NCBI RefSeq assembly: GCF_019175285.1
Contig: NC_056525.1
Coordinates: 131,108,019-131,172,018, forward strand
Source of the DNA: Sceloporus undulatus
Lineage: Eukaryota > Chordata > Lepidosauria > Squamata > Phrynosomatidae
Direction of reading: 5' to 3'
Length of the DNA: 64,000 bases
Shown here: in pieces, positions 10,101 to 25,100 of the stretch
Layout: each line of letters opens with the position of its first letter
How positions within the stretch are numbered: position 1 is the stretch's first letter
The notes under the pieces: generated by a model
Database searches by the model: none
Told to the model about the DNA's origin: nothing
Seen by the model: the letters and a program-made list of their open reading frames with translations, nothing else
Translations under genes and position numbers: made by a program

Positions 10101-13100
10101 GCATCCAAGAGTACTAAGGAATGTGCAGACATCAATAATCTTTGAGAATTCTTGGGGAACAGGATTTGTTGCAGCACAGTGGAGGACTGGCACATAATGG
10201 CCCCACAGTCAAAAAAGAGGACCCAAGCAATTACTGATATGTTGGTTTGATAATAATATCAGAAAAAGTTCTAGAATAGATAATTAAACAGTCAATTTGT
10301 TTGTACATAGAAATGTGATGACTGAGAGGCAGTATGGGTTCTCAAAACCATGTCAATCTAATCTTATCTCTTTTAATTAGTATTACAAGTTTGGTAGTTT
10401 CAGGGGAGTGCTGTGCATGAAATAAATGTTGGTTTCAGTAAGGCTTTTGACAAGATTCCCCCATGATATTCTTGCAGGCAAACTGGTGAACTGTGGGTAG
10501 ACAGTGTAACATTTAGGTGGATCCGTAATTGGTGACAGACAGAACTCAGAGGGTACTCTCCAATGGTTGGTTTTCATCCTGGAGGGAAGCGACTAGTGGA
10601 ATGCCTCAGGTTTCTGCTCTTGTCCCAGTGCTGTTCAATGTCGTTATCAATTACTTGGATGATGGAATGGAAGACATGCTTATCAAATTTGAAGATAACA
10701 ACAAATATCGGGGGAACAAATATTTCAGAACAGAAGGAATGGGAACAGAATTTAAAATGGTCTTGGTAAATTTGATCTTGGCCAAAACTAACAATCTGAA
10801 TTTCAGTGTAGGAAATGTAAAATACTCCATCTAGACAGGAAAAATGAAGTGCATAAATATAGAATTGGTGGCACCTGGGTTTTAAGCAGTTTGTATGAAA
10901 AGAACCTATGGGTCTTAGGAGACCACAAGCTAAGCACAAGTCAGCAGTGTGATGCAGTTGCTAAAAAGGGAATTCTGTGCTATATGAACAGGAGAATAGT
11001 GTCCAGTTTGAGGGATGTATTGATCTCACAGTAGTGATTTCACTTTATTCTGCTTTGGTTAAACCTCATCTGGAATACTCTGTCAGTTCTGGGCACCACA
11101 ATTGAAGAACCATAGAGTTGGAAAAGGCCACAAGGGCCATCTAGTCCAACCTCCTTACACGCAGAAATAAAGAATCAAAGCACTCCTGACAGATGGCCAT
11201 CAAGCCTCTGTTTAAAAACCTTCAAAGAAAGAGACTCCACCACAGGGATTGCGTTCTACTGTCGAACAGCTCTTACTGTCAGGAAGTTCCTCCTAATGTT
11301 TAAGTGTACTTTTGTCAAGCCAGGTGTAACCCATCCTATGTTTGCAATTCTCCCCCCCCCCTACCTAAATGTAGTACTTTTAACATATCTCCCTGTTGAA
11401 ATTCATTTGGTTAGTTTTGGCCCAGCTTTCTAATCTGTTAAGGTCATTTTGAATACTTATCCTGTCCTCTGGGGTACTGACTGCCCTTCCTAATTTGGTG
11501 ATATCTGCAAATTTGATAAGCATGCTGCCATCCAAGGCATTGATAAAGATGTTGAATAGCACTGGGCCTAGGACAGAATCCTGTGGTGCCCCGCTAATCA
11601 TTTCCCTCTGGGATGAAGAGGAGCCATTGGTGCATCCTTTGGATTGAAGGACATCGATAAACTGGAACTTATCCAGAGAAGGATGACAAAGATGATCAGA
11701 GGTCTGGAAACCATGGTGGGGGAATGACTTGGGAAGCTGGGTATGTTTAGCTTGGAGAAGAGAAGACTGGGAGGAAATATGATAGCTTTCTTTAAATATC
11801 TGCAGGGATGTCAAGTAGATGATGGGGAAAACTTGTTCCTGCTGCTTCAGAGAGTAGAACACAAACCAGTGGGTTCAAATTACAATAAAAGAGGTTTCAT
11901 CTAAACATTAGGAAGAATTTTTTTATTATTATAAGAGCTGTTCGACTGGAATAGACTGCCACAGAGATAATGGTGGGAAGAGTGGAATTTCCTTCTTCAG
12001 AAGTCTTTAAACAGAGGCTGGATGGACATCTATCAGGGGTATGTTAGTTGTGTTGAATTAGATTGCTCTTGAGGTCTCTTCCAGCTATAAGGTTCTATGA
12101 TTATATAAAATTTGATCAAACATAAGTATGACCCATCTTAGGGCCTATTCTCACTGTAAACATTTCAAAGAAGGTGAGTTCTTCTGCTAATTTTGTATCA
12201 AAACAATCTTATCCAGTAGAATTGGATACTTACTTTACCCTTACGTTTTCAACTGATTGTACAAAGCTGTTGAAATCCTGGATCACTGTTTGGGTCCAGT
12301 GCAGGATTGGATATGGGTGAACAAAAGGAGGCTCATTTCACAAAGGAAAAACATAACAAAGCCCCCCCCCCTCAAAAAAGGCTGGGATTAGGATTATAAC
12401 ACTTTCTGGATGGGGTCCTTCTAGAGGACCAGGTTTGCAATTTGGGGGTGCTCTTGGATGCAACATGGCTCCTGAAATGTTAAGGAGCCTTTGTGGTCAA
12501 GAGTGCCTTTGCCTATCTTCATCTGGTTTGCTAGCTGTGCTCTTTGCTAGAGAAAACAAATTGGCCATGGTGGTCCATGCCTTGACTTCCTTTCAGTTAG
12601 GCTTCTGTAATTCACTCTGTCTGGAACTGCATTTGAAAAGTATTCAGAAGTTACAGTTTATTCAGAATGCAATATAGCCAGATGATGGTGTGGTTTGTGC
12701 TTTAGGAACCCTATGTCACCATTGTTAAATTGACAGCATTGATGGCCAGTTTATTTCTGTGCTAATTCATGGTGATGGTATTGACCTGTAAAGCCCTAAA
12801 GGGCTCTGTGCCAGGATATCAGAAAGATTGTCCCTTTCTGTATGAGCTAGACAATAATCTGATATCTTCAGTAGAGGCTTTGTTGTGTGTCCCAAACATT
12901 AAGCTCTTAGGTTAGCAAGAAGAGGGCTTTCTCTGAAGCAGCAATTTGTTTGTGCCTCTTTCCAGCAGTGGTATTCAGGCTTGATCCATTCTTGTTGAAC
13001 TTCCAACAAAATTTGTTTTTCAGCTTGGCCTTTGATGTTTAAAATAGCTTTCTTAGCCATTAATAATCTTTTGAAGAATTTTAAAATGAGTTCTTTATAC

Positions 13101-16100
13101 ATCCCAGGAAAAGAAAAATGATTAAGAAATATTTTTTAATAAGGATCAACATATCCTTATAGCAGGTGAATAGCATTGTGCTAGTGAACGTGTTGAACTT
13201 TAGGTGGAGAAACTTAAATTGCAGGAGAAAGTGAACACACATATCCTCAAATAGTGCAAAACTACCAGCTCTGGATTTTTATTTTAAAAGAATTCCTTTT
13301 CACAGCAGTCAAAAGAAACTTGTTATGTCAAAATCAGTGAACCTTGTATTTTTAATTTACACATGGAGCAGGTTCTCTGTAAAACTGATAACAATTAGCC
13401 TTCCACATTTGCAGTGTGTCCAGAGGAGGGCAACGAAAATGCTGAAAGGTCTGGAAACCATAAAGCCCTATGCGGAGAGACTTAGGAAGCCTAGAGAAGA
13501 GGAGGTTAGGAGTTGATAATGTAGCCCTGTTTAAATATTTGAATGGCTGTCATGTTGAGGATGGAGCGAACTTGTTTTCTGCTGCTCTAGAGAATAGGAC
13601 CCGGAGCAATAGATGCAAGCTACAGGAAAAGAGATTCCACCTAAACATTAGGAGGAACATCTGACAGTAAGAGTTGTTTGACAGTGGAACAAGCTCCCTC
13701 ATAGTATGGTGAAGTTTCCTTCTTTGGAGGTTTTTAAAGAGACATTGGATGGCCATTTGTTGGAGGTGCTTGTATTGAATATTCCTGCATGGTAGGGGGT
13801 TTGGACTGAATGGCCTTTGAGGTCTCTTCCAACTCTGTGATTCTATGTGATGCATAAATAGGAATTCAGTTCTAGACAGTGTTCCCGTTGAATCAGCCCC
13901 CACCCACCCTACCTCTGTTGTCTTGCTGCTGTTGTGTGCCTTCAAGTGGCTTCTAACTTATGTTAACCATATTACGAGGTTTTCTAGGCAAGTTTGCCAA
14001 CGAGTTTGCCATTGGCATCCTCTGAGGCAAATAGATTTTTTTATCTTCCTAGCACGGAACATCCTTCTTTTCCAACTTATCTTTCTTTCTGATAGAAAAT
14101 ATTTACCTGTTTTCATTCCTGTTGTACTTTTCTTGTTCTCAGCACTTTTTCAGAAATGAAGGATCTGGGACTGACAGTAACTTCTGTGGTACCTAAGAAT
14201 GCCGTTCATCTGCCCCTGAAAACTTGAATTCATTTAAGATAGCTCCCAAACTCCTAACTATTCCTGAAGTGTATGTCTGACAACAAACCATTTTTGCTTT
14301 TAACATGGCATTGTAAACAGTTTTTTAAAAAGAGAAAATCAAATAGGAATTAATTAGGTAATTTTAAGAGGCTTTTGATGACATGCCTCATAGCATCATG
14401 CAACATGTAAATGCAGCTTTCAATCCATTTGTATTAAATGTGGCTCTTATATTATATTATATTTAACAGTTTTCCCAGCTGGCATGTCTCTTGTAAAGAA
14501 GGTCCTTCAACTACATATTTGTTTTCACCAAATGAGAACTTTCCCTTGGCAAACATGGATGAGAACATTAAGGAAAAGGTAAGTACATAAAGAACCAGTG
14601 GTTTGGCTTTCTTGTAGAATTAAGCACAGTTCTGTAGTTCTAACATGGGATATTATGTAAATAAATAACTTGGCTCACAGAATATTCTGAACCCTAATGT
14701 ATTCAGAGATTATATTTAAAGCAGATGCTGCTAAACATAAATTCTTGTTAAAACATAAGCAACTGGCAATGAACTCCCATTCACCCAACATTTCTGACTA
14801 CTTGTTTTCCTGAAAATCATGTAACAGAAATGAAAAAATTGTGCAAATGTTTCAGGGTAGTAAAAATACAAGAGTATTGTATAAATTATTAATGCTGAAC
14901 AATTTTTTTCATTTGTAGTTTTAATAGAGGCAGTACATATTTGAAAAGATTGAAGATTTGCAAAGGCTAACTTAAACAAGCCTAACCAGCAGTTTGGTCA
15001 GGGTGGGGAACATGTAGCCCTGCATATATTGCTGAACTGGAACTCCCATTAGCTATAGCCAGTATGCAGAACAACCTCTGGAGGGTTATAAAGTCCCCAT
15101 TCCAGAGTGAGAAACTTACAGGACAGATGAAAATGTAGTAACAAGGAGAAAGAGAAGTGCTGTGTGAAGTGGGGGACCAGTGAACTTATTGCTATGTAAG
15201 GCCTTTTACAGACAGCCAAAATAAAGCTGCTTCGAGTCAAAGTGGAGATATGTAGTTTAAATGACATGAACTGCGTTACTAAGATTACCAGAAGCCACAC
15301 CAAAGCCACGTCCCAGTCCTATAGTGCTGGAGTGTGTCTTTGGTCGACTTCTGGGCTCTTAGGACGCATGCATCATTGAAAACACAATACACTCCACTGT
15401 GACTTGAAGCAGCTTTATTTTGGCTGTCTTGTGTCTTAAATGTTACCGGTGATGCCAGACCCTAACGCTATCTGGCCTGCAGATATTAATTTGTTTTTTA
15501 AAAAATAGATATGTGCAGTTTCAGTGTTTGCATAACTTGCTATTTGTAACAATTTGAAAAATGAAAGATAGTATTATACTGGTTATCTCACTTAATAAAG
15601 CCTGTGATAGCACAGCTTTTTTTTTTACGGAGGTTTTTTTTAATCCCTGTCCAGCTCTCCCCACTTTTCTTACTTACGTTGTGTCTAGCTGGAAGTTTTT
15701 TTAAGCCGCATTAGCACTGGAGGGGTAGTGAAGGAAGGCTGGAGAAATACAGACTCTTCAGTAACGGTTGCAGTAGTTTGTCTTCAGTAAACAGTCTAAT
15801 AAACAAATGAACAGGGCAAAAGTGGGATTCTACTCTAGACAACACATATTTGCGCAGAGCAGCCTGCAAAAGGCAAGGTAAACAGCAGCTTCCTTCAGAA
15901 TCTTTTACCGAGTGTGCATTAACAACAAAAAGGGGGAGAGCAGCTAAGCCCTGCTTCATCAGCATGTTTGAAAAACTGGTCTTAAGTTTTGCCACCAAAA
16001 TGGAAATCATAGAAGAGCGTGGCTGATGAAAGAAAGTCATGTCTGGATCCATTTTGGAATAAGTCTTCAAGTGATCTCTAGAAGGTTCAAAATATTTTTG

Positions 16101-19100
16101 TCTTTCTTTATTCAAGATAGACTTCATCTGGTTGCTTGATTTCACATGTGCATGTTGCTTGGTTTGAATTTATTAAAAATAACCTGTTGAACTGCTCTTC
16201 CTTTTTCATGCTGTTCTATCCTGTTACTTCTGCATTGAGTACCGATGTTTATTAAACCATTAGCCCAGGAAACACCAGAAAATAAGGGTACTTGCATGTG
16301 CATTTCTTAGGATTGAAACAGTCCTTTTCCAAGATGCTGTTTTAATAGGTCTGTATTTAAATATTGTTTGTTCTTTTCAACTAGGAGGAGACTGACAAGA
16401 TCTATTGAAACACTCTCTTTAGAACATATTTATTCTGTCATAAATACTTATCCCGAGGAATACTCTGTGAATACACACAAGCAAACAGAGGCAATTTTGT
16501 CCATTATCTATTCTTTTACAAGTGTTTTTACTTCTCATTATATGTACACTGTAAGACATACATTTTCAGATGTGTCCATGTAAAAATTTAATTAATGTAA
16601 AGCAAGGTTGCAGTATCATTGGTCAATGAATCAGCCAAACATGTCCTTCAGTTAATCTGACCAACCATCTCCTCCCATTAGTTAATCTGACATTATCTCT
16701 GTTTTTATGCACCTACAGTCAGCCCTCCCCATAGCAGGCTTGCCTTTCATGGCTTTGAGGTTTTTTAATTAAATATTTTTTTATTATTTTTACTTTTTTC
16801 TGTTTTTAAACCAGTTTTTTTAGTAATTTATAGTGTTTTAATGTGTTTTAAAAAATTATTTTGATTTTTGGTAATCATTTCATATGTTATGGAAGCTGCC
16901 TTGGGTCCTGGGCTTGGGAGAAAGGTTAAATAAAAATAATCTGTAATCCTTGTCAAAATAATGACAAGAAGTGATAGGAGGGACCACAAAGGAAAACAAA
17001 GGTATTTGGGCCCACTGTGGGGATGGCCTGCAGGAGATCTAGGGAAATAAAAATTAACTCCAGCTCCAAAGTTGCCCACCCCTGCCATTATGTAAACGTA
17101 TTTCAGTCTTACTTATTTTACTGATACTTGAAGTATTGTTACTAGCAAGTAGCAATGGCAAGTACATTTCTGTACCACTTACCGATGTACTAAGCGGCTT
17201 ACAAAGTGTCAGCTAATTGCCCCCAACAAGTTGGGTACTCATTTTAGTGACCTACAGAAGGATGCCAGGCTGAGTCGGCCCAGAGCCCTTGGCTGGTACT
17301 GAACTCATAGCCTTGTGGTTTGTGGGTGAGTGGCTGCAGTACAAGCATTTAACCAAAAGAAAGAAGCCATTGAAGAAGATCACTTGGAATTCATGACCGC
17401 AAAAATGAAAGCTAAAGTCTTTCTCAAATTTGTTCAGATTTGATACTGTGTTTCTTCTTCTTCTTTCTCTATGATGTCCTATAGTCGGATCTCTTCCGGC
17501 AGGCCTTTCCAGACTAGGTTAGATCCATTAAATCCATTAGATTTGCCTCCCCCCCCCTTTGACAGCGATATCAAAATTGATTGATACAATTGACCCGTTT
17601 CCCCCCCCTCCTCTAGAGGAAGACTCATTTCTTGTGCTAATCTGCCCAAAATTTTATTGTATTTCTATTGGACAGTTTTACATTTTTTGATGTTCAATCT
17701 CTTTTATGGGATGATCACTATTTTTATGATGGGGAGAGGGTTGGGGTTTGGGGTTTTTTTAATTGTAATTTTTAATTGTTTGATGTTTTATTCATGCTGC
17801 TGGAATCCGTTTTGATTCCTTTGTGAAAAAGTGGAATACAAATTGTTGTTGTTGTTGTTTTTATTTAAGTTCTGCTCTTTTATACAGCAAAATACAATCC
17901 CCCGGAATTGAGGGATTACATTATCTTTTGGATATTCTTACTTTTTTGTTTTTGTTTTTGAAATATGTGTGTGTGGGTGTCTCTATCCGCAAGGATGTGG
18001 GAAATATGGTCCAAAACACAGTGCAGATATAATCCAGTTCGAGATTGTCATTGTATTTAATGGGATTTGAACATCCATGGATTTTGGTATCCAGGGGGGT
18101 GGATACCAAGGGCCCACTATAGATTTGTGTGAACAAGGAACTGTAAGATTCATAGTCTGACCCCATAGATCCAAAACACATTGCAGAAATGGAGATCACT
18201 TTAACTGTTCTGGCTCAGTGCTAGGCAATTCTGGGAATTGTAGTTTTGTGAAATATTTAACTTTCTCCGTCAGAGACCTCTGGTGCCACAATAAACTATA
18301 ATTCCCAAGATTTCCTAGTACTGAGCCAGGGCAGTTAAAGCAGTCTCAAACTGGATTATTTCTGCACTGTGTTTTGGACCAATGACTCCCTTCTATGTTT
18401 CTCTGTGTGTTTCTCTCTGTGTATATGTCTGTATTTGTGAGAGAGCACATGGGAATGTTCCTTTCTTATACTTTAAGTTATAAAATGGAAATTCTGCAAA
18501 AGCTGCCAACACCAGAACTGATTCCACAGTTTTCAATTTTTAACAGGTTATAGATATGGAGAAGTTAAAAACAGTGGAAGCTGATGGACAGTCTTCAGTG
18601 GATTTGAGTGAAGCTTCATTTAGTACATCTGGTCTTTCTGAAAGTACTTTCAGCATGCCTACCTCAGAGATCTCACCAGTTCCTCAGCCCAGGTAAGCCT
18701 TTCCAATTTATACATTAAAACATTTTTTCTTTCATCTGCTCTCACAGAATTAATATGTATAGATATTTTGTATCATCTTTGAGACTCTAAATATAGTCAG
18801 TTTTGTCAATTTTGTGTTTCATCTATTTTATGGTACACATATATCTCAGTTAACAAACCCTCTGACAGCTCATTTTTACAAAGCCTTGTACACTCCCAGC
18901 CCCTTCCCCTTTACCTCTTCACTATTTGTCTAGTTAGATTCTTTTAACAGCATCAACACTGGCAGAAGAATAAAGGATGACTGGAAAAACACAAATTTTT
19001 GGTGTTGGGTTGCAGCAGCATGTTTATAGAAGACAATGCAGTAAAGCTTTGACAGGGAAAATGGGCTTTTACTCTTGCTTATCCTATTGAGGTTGCGTGT

Positions 19101-22100
19101 CCAAAGGAGGGCGACTAAAATGGTGAAGGGTCTTGAAACCATGCCCTATGAGGAACGTCTTAGGGAGCTGGGGATGTTTAGTCTGGAGAAGAGACGGTTA
19201 AGAGGTGATCTGATAGTCCTGTTTAAATATTTGAAGGGATGTCATATTGAGGAAGGAACAAGCTTGTTTTCTGCTGCTCCAGAGAACAGGACACAGACCA
19301 ATGGATAGAAGCTACAGGAAAAGAAATTCCACCTCAACATTAGGAGGAATTTGTTGACAGAAAGGGCTGTTTGATAGTGGAACACACTCCCTCGGAGAGT
19401 GGTGGAGTCTCCTTCTTTGGAGGTTTTAAAACAGAGACTGGATGGTCGTCTGTCAGGGATGATTTGATTGAGAGTTCCTGCATGGCATGGGGGATTGGAC
19501 TGGATGGCCCTTGTGGTCTCTTCCAAACAGAGAAACGGGGAGAGCAGATAATCTTGTTTGATCATCTACTTAGTATGTTAAAAACATCATAACCTATAAA
19601 TTGGAGCACCAAAATAGAGATCATAAGAAAAGTACAGGTTGATGATAGAAAAGTTGTCCCTAGATGTATTTTGGAAGAAAGCATCTTAAGTGGTAAAGTT
19701 TCAAAATATTTTAGTTACTTATGCAATGCTTGCCTGACCTGTTTGTTTCATTTCACGCATGTATGTTATTTTTTGAGAGGATTTTTTGTGGAACAGAAAG
19801 CTATCCCTATTCTTCCTATGTTTTTTTCTGATTCTAGCCGCTAATTTTTTTTAGGAAGTAATGTTCAGGAGCACATGATTTGGGAAATAGAGATGTACCT
19901 GTACTGAATTGTGCGTTCTCTTGTTTGTGTGATTAATTCATGGGAACTGTAGCCAAAAGTGAAGCATAGCCAAGTAGTGTGAAAATAAAATTCTGATCTC
20001 CAATTTGTTATTTGAAGACTTTCATTTGGATTTGCAATAGTCTGTTCAGGGAGGGGGAAAACTATTCTACTTTCAAGGATGAAGGTGTGACCTCATCCCA
20101 GCAGGGTAGTTTTCTGTAAAATGCCACAAGATTTAATGATACTCAGGTTTACAAAACTGAAAAGGCTCACCTGATTGGTGTGTGAGTGTTAATGGAATAA
20201 CCATTCTGTCTATTTTCAGGGATCTTCCTTTTCCTCCACCAAAGTTATCACACTTAAGAGAGAGCCTCATCCATTAAATGTGCTTTGGTGTCTGATTCAA
20301 AGTGGGCCATTCCTGTCCATTTTAACTCACTCACCCCCAATACTTCTATGTTCATGCATTCCACTCCATTTTTATTAGAACTAGCTTCCCTTGGCTCATG
20401 CTTTTCACATTCTACGTGCATATTTTATGTGTGATGCTACTTCAGGTGGCATTTGCTTTTCTGAGTGTGTTCACTACTTGTTTTGTCATCTTTCTCTGCC
20501 CTTAGCTATTCTTGCAAGTGTGTTTTCCTTTAGTTTCCCTCTGTCTCTGTTAGTGCTCTTATCCTGCCTGTGTATCACTTGGGAGTGCCACCTACACCTC
20601 CCTGTGCGCAGTGCTAACAAGGGTTAGCTAACAAAAACCATATAGAAAGTACAAAATAAGTAAAAGTAAAAGATGGTGAAGCTCCGTTTTAATAGCCAAG
20701 GCTAGACCAGGTTCTGATTGAGGCACAGATCATGAATTACTCTTATTAAAAAAAAAAGAGTAAAACTCAAGAAGAAAACAAAACCAGTCCTCATACCAAA
20801 ATACGATTTAAACAATATCTCCACAGAATTCATTGACAATATACGGAACAGAATTGCAGAACTAAGCATAATAGATTATGACCTGGAAGACCTTTGGTCT
20901 GAAGCCAGGGACATAATAAAAGAGGAATGCTGACACACACTTCCAACAGACAAAAAGAAAGTGAAGAAAGTGTAGATTAACAGATAAAACACTACAAGCA
21001 ATAAAGGAAAGAAGAGGAACAAAGCAAAAGGAGATAGGAATAAACTAAGAACCATAAATGTAACAGAACAACAGCTAGTGCATAATGACCAATGAACAGA
21101 AACAGAAGACAACAAAAAGGGAAGAACAAGAGACCTATTCCACAAGATCCGAAAAAGCAAAGGAAGGTTCAAACCAAGGAAAGGGATGCTCTATGACAAA
21201 AAATAAAATAAAACAATATTATTAAAGACCAGGAAGGAATAAAAAGACATTAGATGCAATACACAGAAGAGTTATACAGCACGCCTGCATTATACGCTGG
21301 CATGCTATACACAGTCTTGAGTTTATGTGCTCAAGCTGCGCGGGAACACACTGGGTGGCGCGTCCCATTCAGATTCACTTGAATGGGGCTCCAGCATAGG
21401 CGGAATTCGCCTTACGCCGGGGGGGGGGGGGGAGGTCCGGAATAGATCCCCCATGTAAGGCAAGGTTCAACTGTATAAAAAGAGATGACAATATGAAAGA
21501 CATATAGAGCCATATGAAGGTAAACCTCAAATTTTAAAAAGCACGGTGGAAGCTGCAATAAAAGTAATGGCAAAAAAAAGTCTCCAGGAACAAATGAACT
21601 GCTACAATCCACATTGACAGAGTCAACTCTAGTGCTAACCAACATATGTCAACAGATATGGAAAACAAAATGACGGCCAAAAGATTGGAAATGATCAATA
21701 TACATCCCTATCCACAAAAAAGGAAACACAAGAGACTTCAGCAACTATAGAACCATAGCACTAATCTCCTATGCAAGCAAAATTGCAACACAGACTCTGT
21801 ACATACATGAAGGGAGAAATCCCAGATGGCCAATCAGGGTTCAGGAAAGGAAGAGGCACTAGGGATCACATTGCAAACATACGATGGCTAATGGAGCACA
21901 TCAAAGAATTCCAAAAAGAAAATTAGCATGTGCTTTATTGACTATGGCAGTGATGGAAAACCTTTTAGGGACCAACTACCCAAAGGCATTCTGGCACCCG
22001 GTATTACTTGGATGCTGGGGACGGAACTTCAGAGGGTGTGGCTTCTGCCATCTGGGGCGGGACATCCCCAGACACAGCTAAAGGCCTGGGAGAGCAGAAG

Positions 22101-25100
22101 GAGGAGGAACATAATTTTGCTTGCATGGCAGGCAGCTGGAGGCCCAGAAGGGAAGGGTGGGGTGGGATAGGGTGGGGGGGGGGGAGAGGAGCAACAGGTA
22201 TGCCATATTCCACTTCTGGCAACAAATGGCACAATACAAAATAGCAAGTTGCTTCGTCAGCTTTCCCCACTCTAGCACTCTCCAAATATGCTGCACTGCA
22301 ACTCAGATAAGTCTAATCAGTATAACAATGCTGGCTGAAGATGATGCAGTAATTGTTCCACACATTTGGAAGGTATCTGATTGAGGAAGGTTATCCTAAA
22401 GCCATGTATTAGTTAAATTATTACCAAATGGTGAGTACTGCTGATGTGGACAAGCTGCAGGGTCAAGTAAGGAAGACAACCTGTCCTCTTGATCCCTTTC
22501 CTTTCCGTCTGATCATCCAGGTTGCAATTAGATCTCAATTACAATACAGTCTACCCTTGACATTCATGGGTGTTAAGGGCACAAGACCCCCCACGAAAGT
22601 CAAAATTAGTGAATAAAGCAGCTGGGGTAAGAGCAGTGTGCGCGTGTGTACCCCCATCTCCCTTATATTCATTTAGAGTAACAAGGTATTCCTGTACTAT
22701 CTCCTTGCTTATTCTATGCTGAAATTTCCCTATTCTGTCCTCTGCTTCATCATCCTCAGGTTGAGCACCCTTTTCCTTTTCTGAGAACATAGAGGCAAAG
22801 AAGGTGTTGAGTAATTCTACTTTTTCTCTGTCCCCTGTTAGTATTTTGCGATCTTCTCCACGCAGTGGCCCTAACATTTCCCTTTTCTTCCTTTTACTAC
22901 GGACATATCCATAAAAGCCCTTTTATTGTTCTTAACCTCTCTAGCAAGCCTGAGTTCATTCTGCACTTTGGCTTTTCTGACTTTACCCCTACTCAGGCTA
23001 GCTATTTGTTTGAATTCCTCTTTGGAGATTTCCCCATTTTTCCATTTCTTATAGATGTTCCGCTTAAAAGTTGAAAGTTCCTTAGGCATCGACACCTCCC
23101 ATTTTTCTTTCTCACTGGAACTATTTGAAATTGTGCCCTCAGTATCCCCCTTTTGAGAAATTCCCATCCATCCTCTTCTCTTTTAGTATTCGTGACCATG
23201 GGATCACCCCCAGTATTTCTCTAAGTTTACTGAAATCAGCTTTCCTAAAGTCTAGAATGTGTGTCTGACTATGTGTGGCTTCTCCTTTCTACTGTATAAC
23301 AAACTCCAGGAGAACATGGTCACTTCCATCTAATGATCCCACCACTTGCACCGCATTAACCAAGTCATCGTTGTTGGTTAGGATCAGATTTAAAATAGCT
23401 GACACCCTTGTTGTCTCTTCCACCTTTTGGAAAATGAAATTGTCTTCAAGGCAAGTGAGGAATTTGTTAGACTTTGAGGATTTTGCTGAGTTTGAATTCC
23501 AGCAAATATCAAGATAGTTGAAGTCACCCATCACTCCTACATCTCTCTTTTCTGAGTGTGTACTCATCTGTTCTAGAAAGGCGTCATCAAATCACTGGTG
23601 TAAATATCTCTGATAAATAGTGCTATTCCTCCTCCTTTCCTATTTGGCCTACTTCTCTTAAAAAGGTTATACTCCTTTATTTCTGAGACTCACCCCACCA
23701 GGTTTCAGTGATGCCTATTATATCATATTTGCTTTGTTGTACTAGGAGTTCGAGTTCATCTTACTTATTTCCCATGTTCTGTGCATTAGTGTAGAGACAT
23801 CACAGACCATGGGTCCTCTTTACTTGCTGTCTGTGCAAGTTTTTTTGCCTCCCACTGTTGGGTCCTTGCACTATTTGTCTTGTTTCCTCTATGTCAGTTT
23901 GACTATTTTCTCCATCCCTTTCGCCTTCCATAATATTGTCTCCCTCCCCCATGGAACTCAGTTTAAAGCCCTCCTGATCAAATGCTTGAGACTGTTGGCA
24001 AAAAGATTTCTTCCAACTGGTGTGAGACCCATCCGTTGCCAGAAGTCCCCCCTTATGGAACTGCAGCCCATGATCAAAGAATCCAAATCGTTCTTGGCGG
24101 CACCATCTGTTGTTTGCATCTGCTATTTTCCTCTCCCTTCCTGGACTATACCCTTCACTGGCAGAAGAGACGAGATGACAACTTGTGCATCCACTTCTTT
24201 CAGCTTCCTACCAAGAGCCTCGTAATCCCTTCTGATGTTCTGAAGGCTGTGTCTTGCAGTATATTGGTTCCCACATGGACCAAAAGGAAGGGGTATTGGT
24301 CAGTAGGCTTGACCAGTCTTGTCATCCTGTCTGTCACATCATGGATCTTTGCCCCAGGGAGACAACACATCTCTCAAGACATCTTGTCAGGCCTACAAAT
24401 CACTGCTTCTGTACCCCTCAGCAAGGAGTCCCCCACTATGACCACACGCCTCCTCCGAGGCATAGCAGCAGGGTCCCCTGCTCTGTCCCTGAAGTCTGTC
24501 CATGCTGCTGTTCCTCGTCCTCCTTGATAAGGGAAAGAGCTTCAAATTGATTCTCTAGCTGCAAGCCCCCAGAACAATCCCTTGTTGGCCTAGTTCTCTG
24601 TGTGACATTCCTCCAGCTGTCTGCCTCCTGTGTATGTGAAGTGACCTCCTCTGCCTCAGCAACTTCCTCTGTGTGGTCCCCGTCCAAGACTGTTGGTTCT
24701 GTTCTGTCCAGGAAATCCTCTTGCTCCCTAATATGCTGAAGTGTAGCTACTCTGGACTCCAGCTACTGGACTTTCTCCTCCAAGAGTGCTACCAACTTGC
24801 ACTTGGTGCATGTGAAGTTCTCTACATCTGTAGGCAAGAAGACAAACATCCCACAAGTGTTGCAGGTGACAGCAGCAGTTCCATCAGTGTCCATACTGAG
24901 AAGTCTTAAGTAATCACTCGAACAGGACTGTGGGCTTCCTCCTTAAAAAATCCTCCAGTAAACACCAACATTAAGGCCTCTGATGACCTGGCCTTTTTCA
25001 CCAATCTCTGGCAGTGAATTCAATCAACTCAGTCTCTGCTGTAGTTCTCCTTGGATGAAAAACGGTGTGCGGCTCTGAGAGGAGTTATATAGAGCTAGTC

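Noticed and set aside
21419-21434. Long G runs (also 41571-41588, 49678-49688) as G-quadruplex sites
   Set aside because: Single homopolymer runs, liable to be inflated by sequencing error; no spaced G-tract pattern.
24254-24550. Possible independent ORFs at 23.8-24.9 kb on the plus strand
   Set aside because: They are antisense shadows of the CR1 esterase-type ORF1 region.
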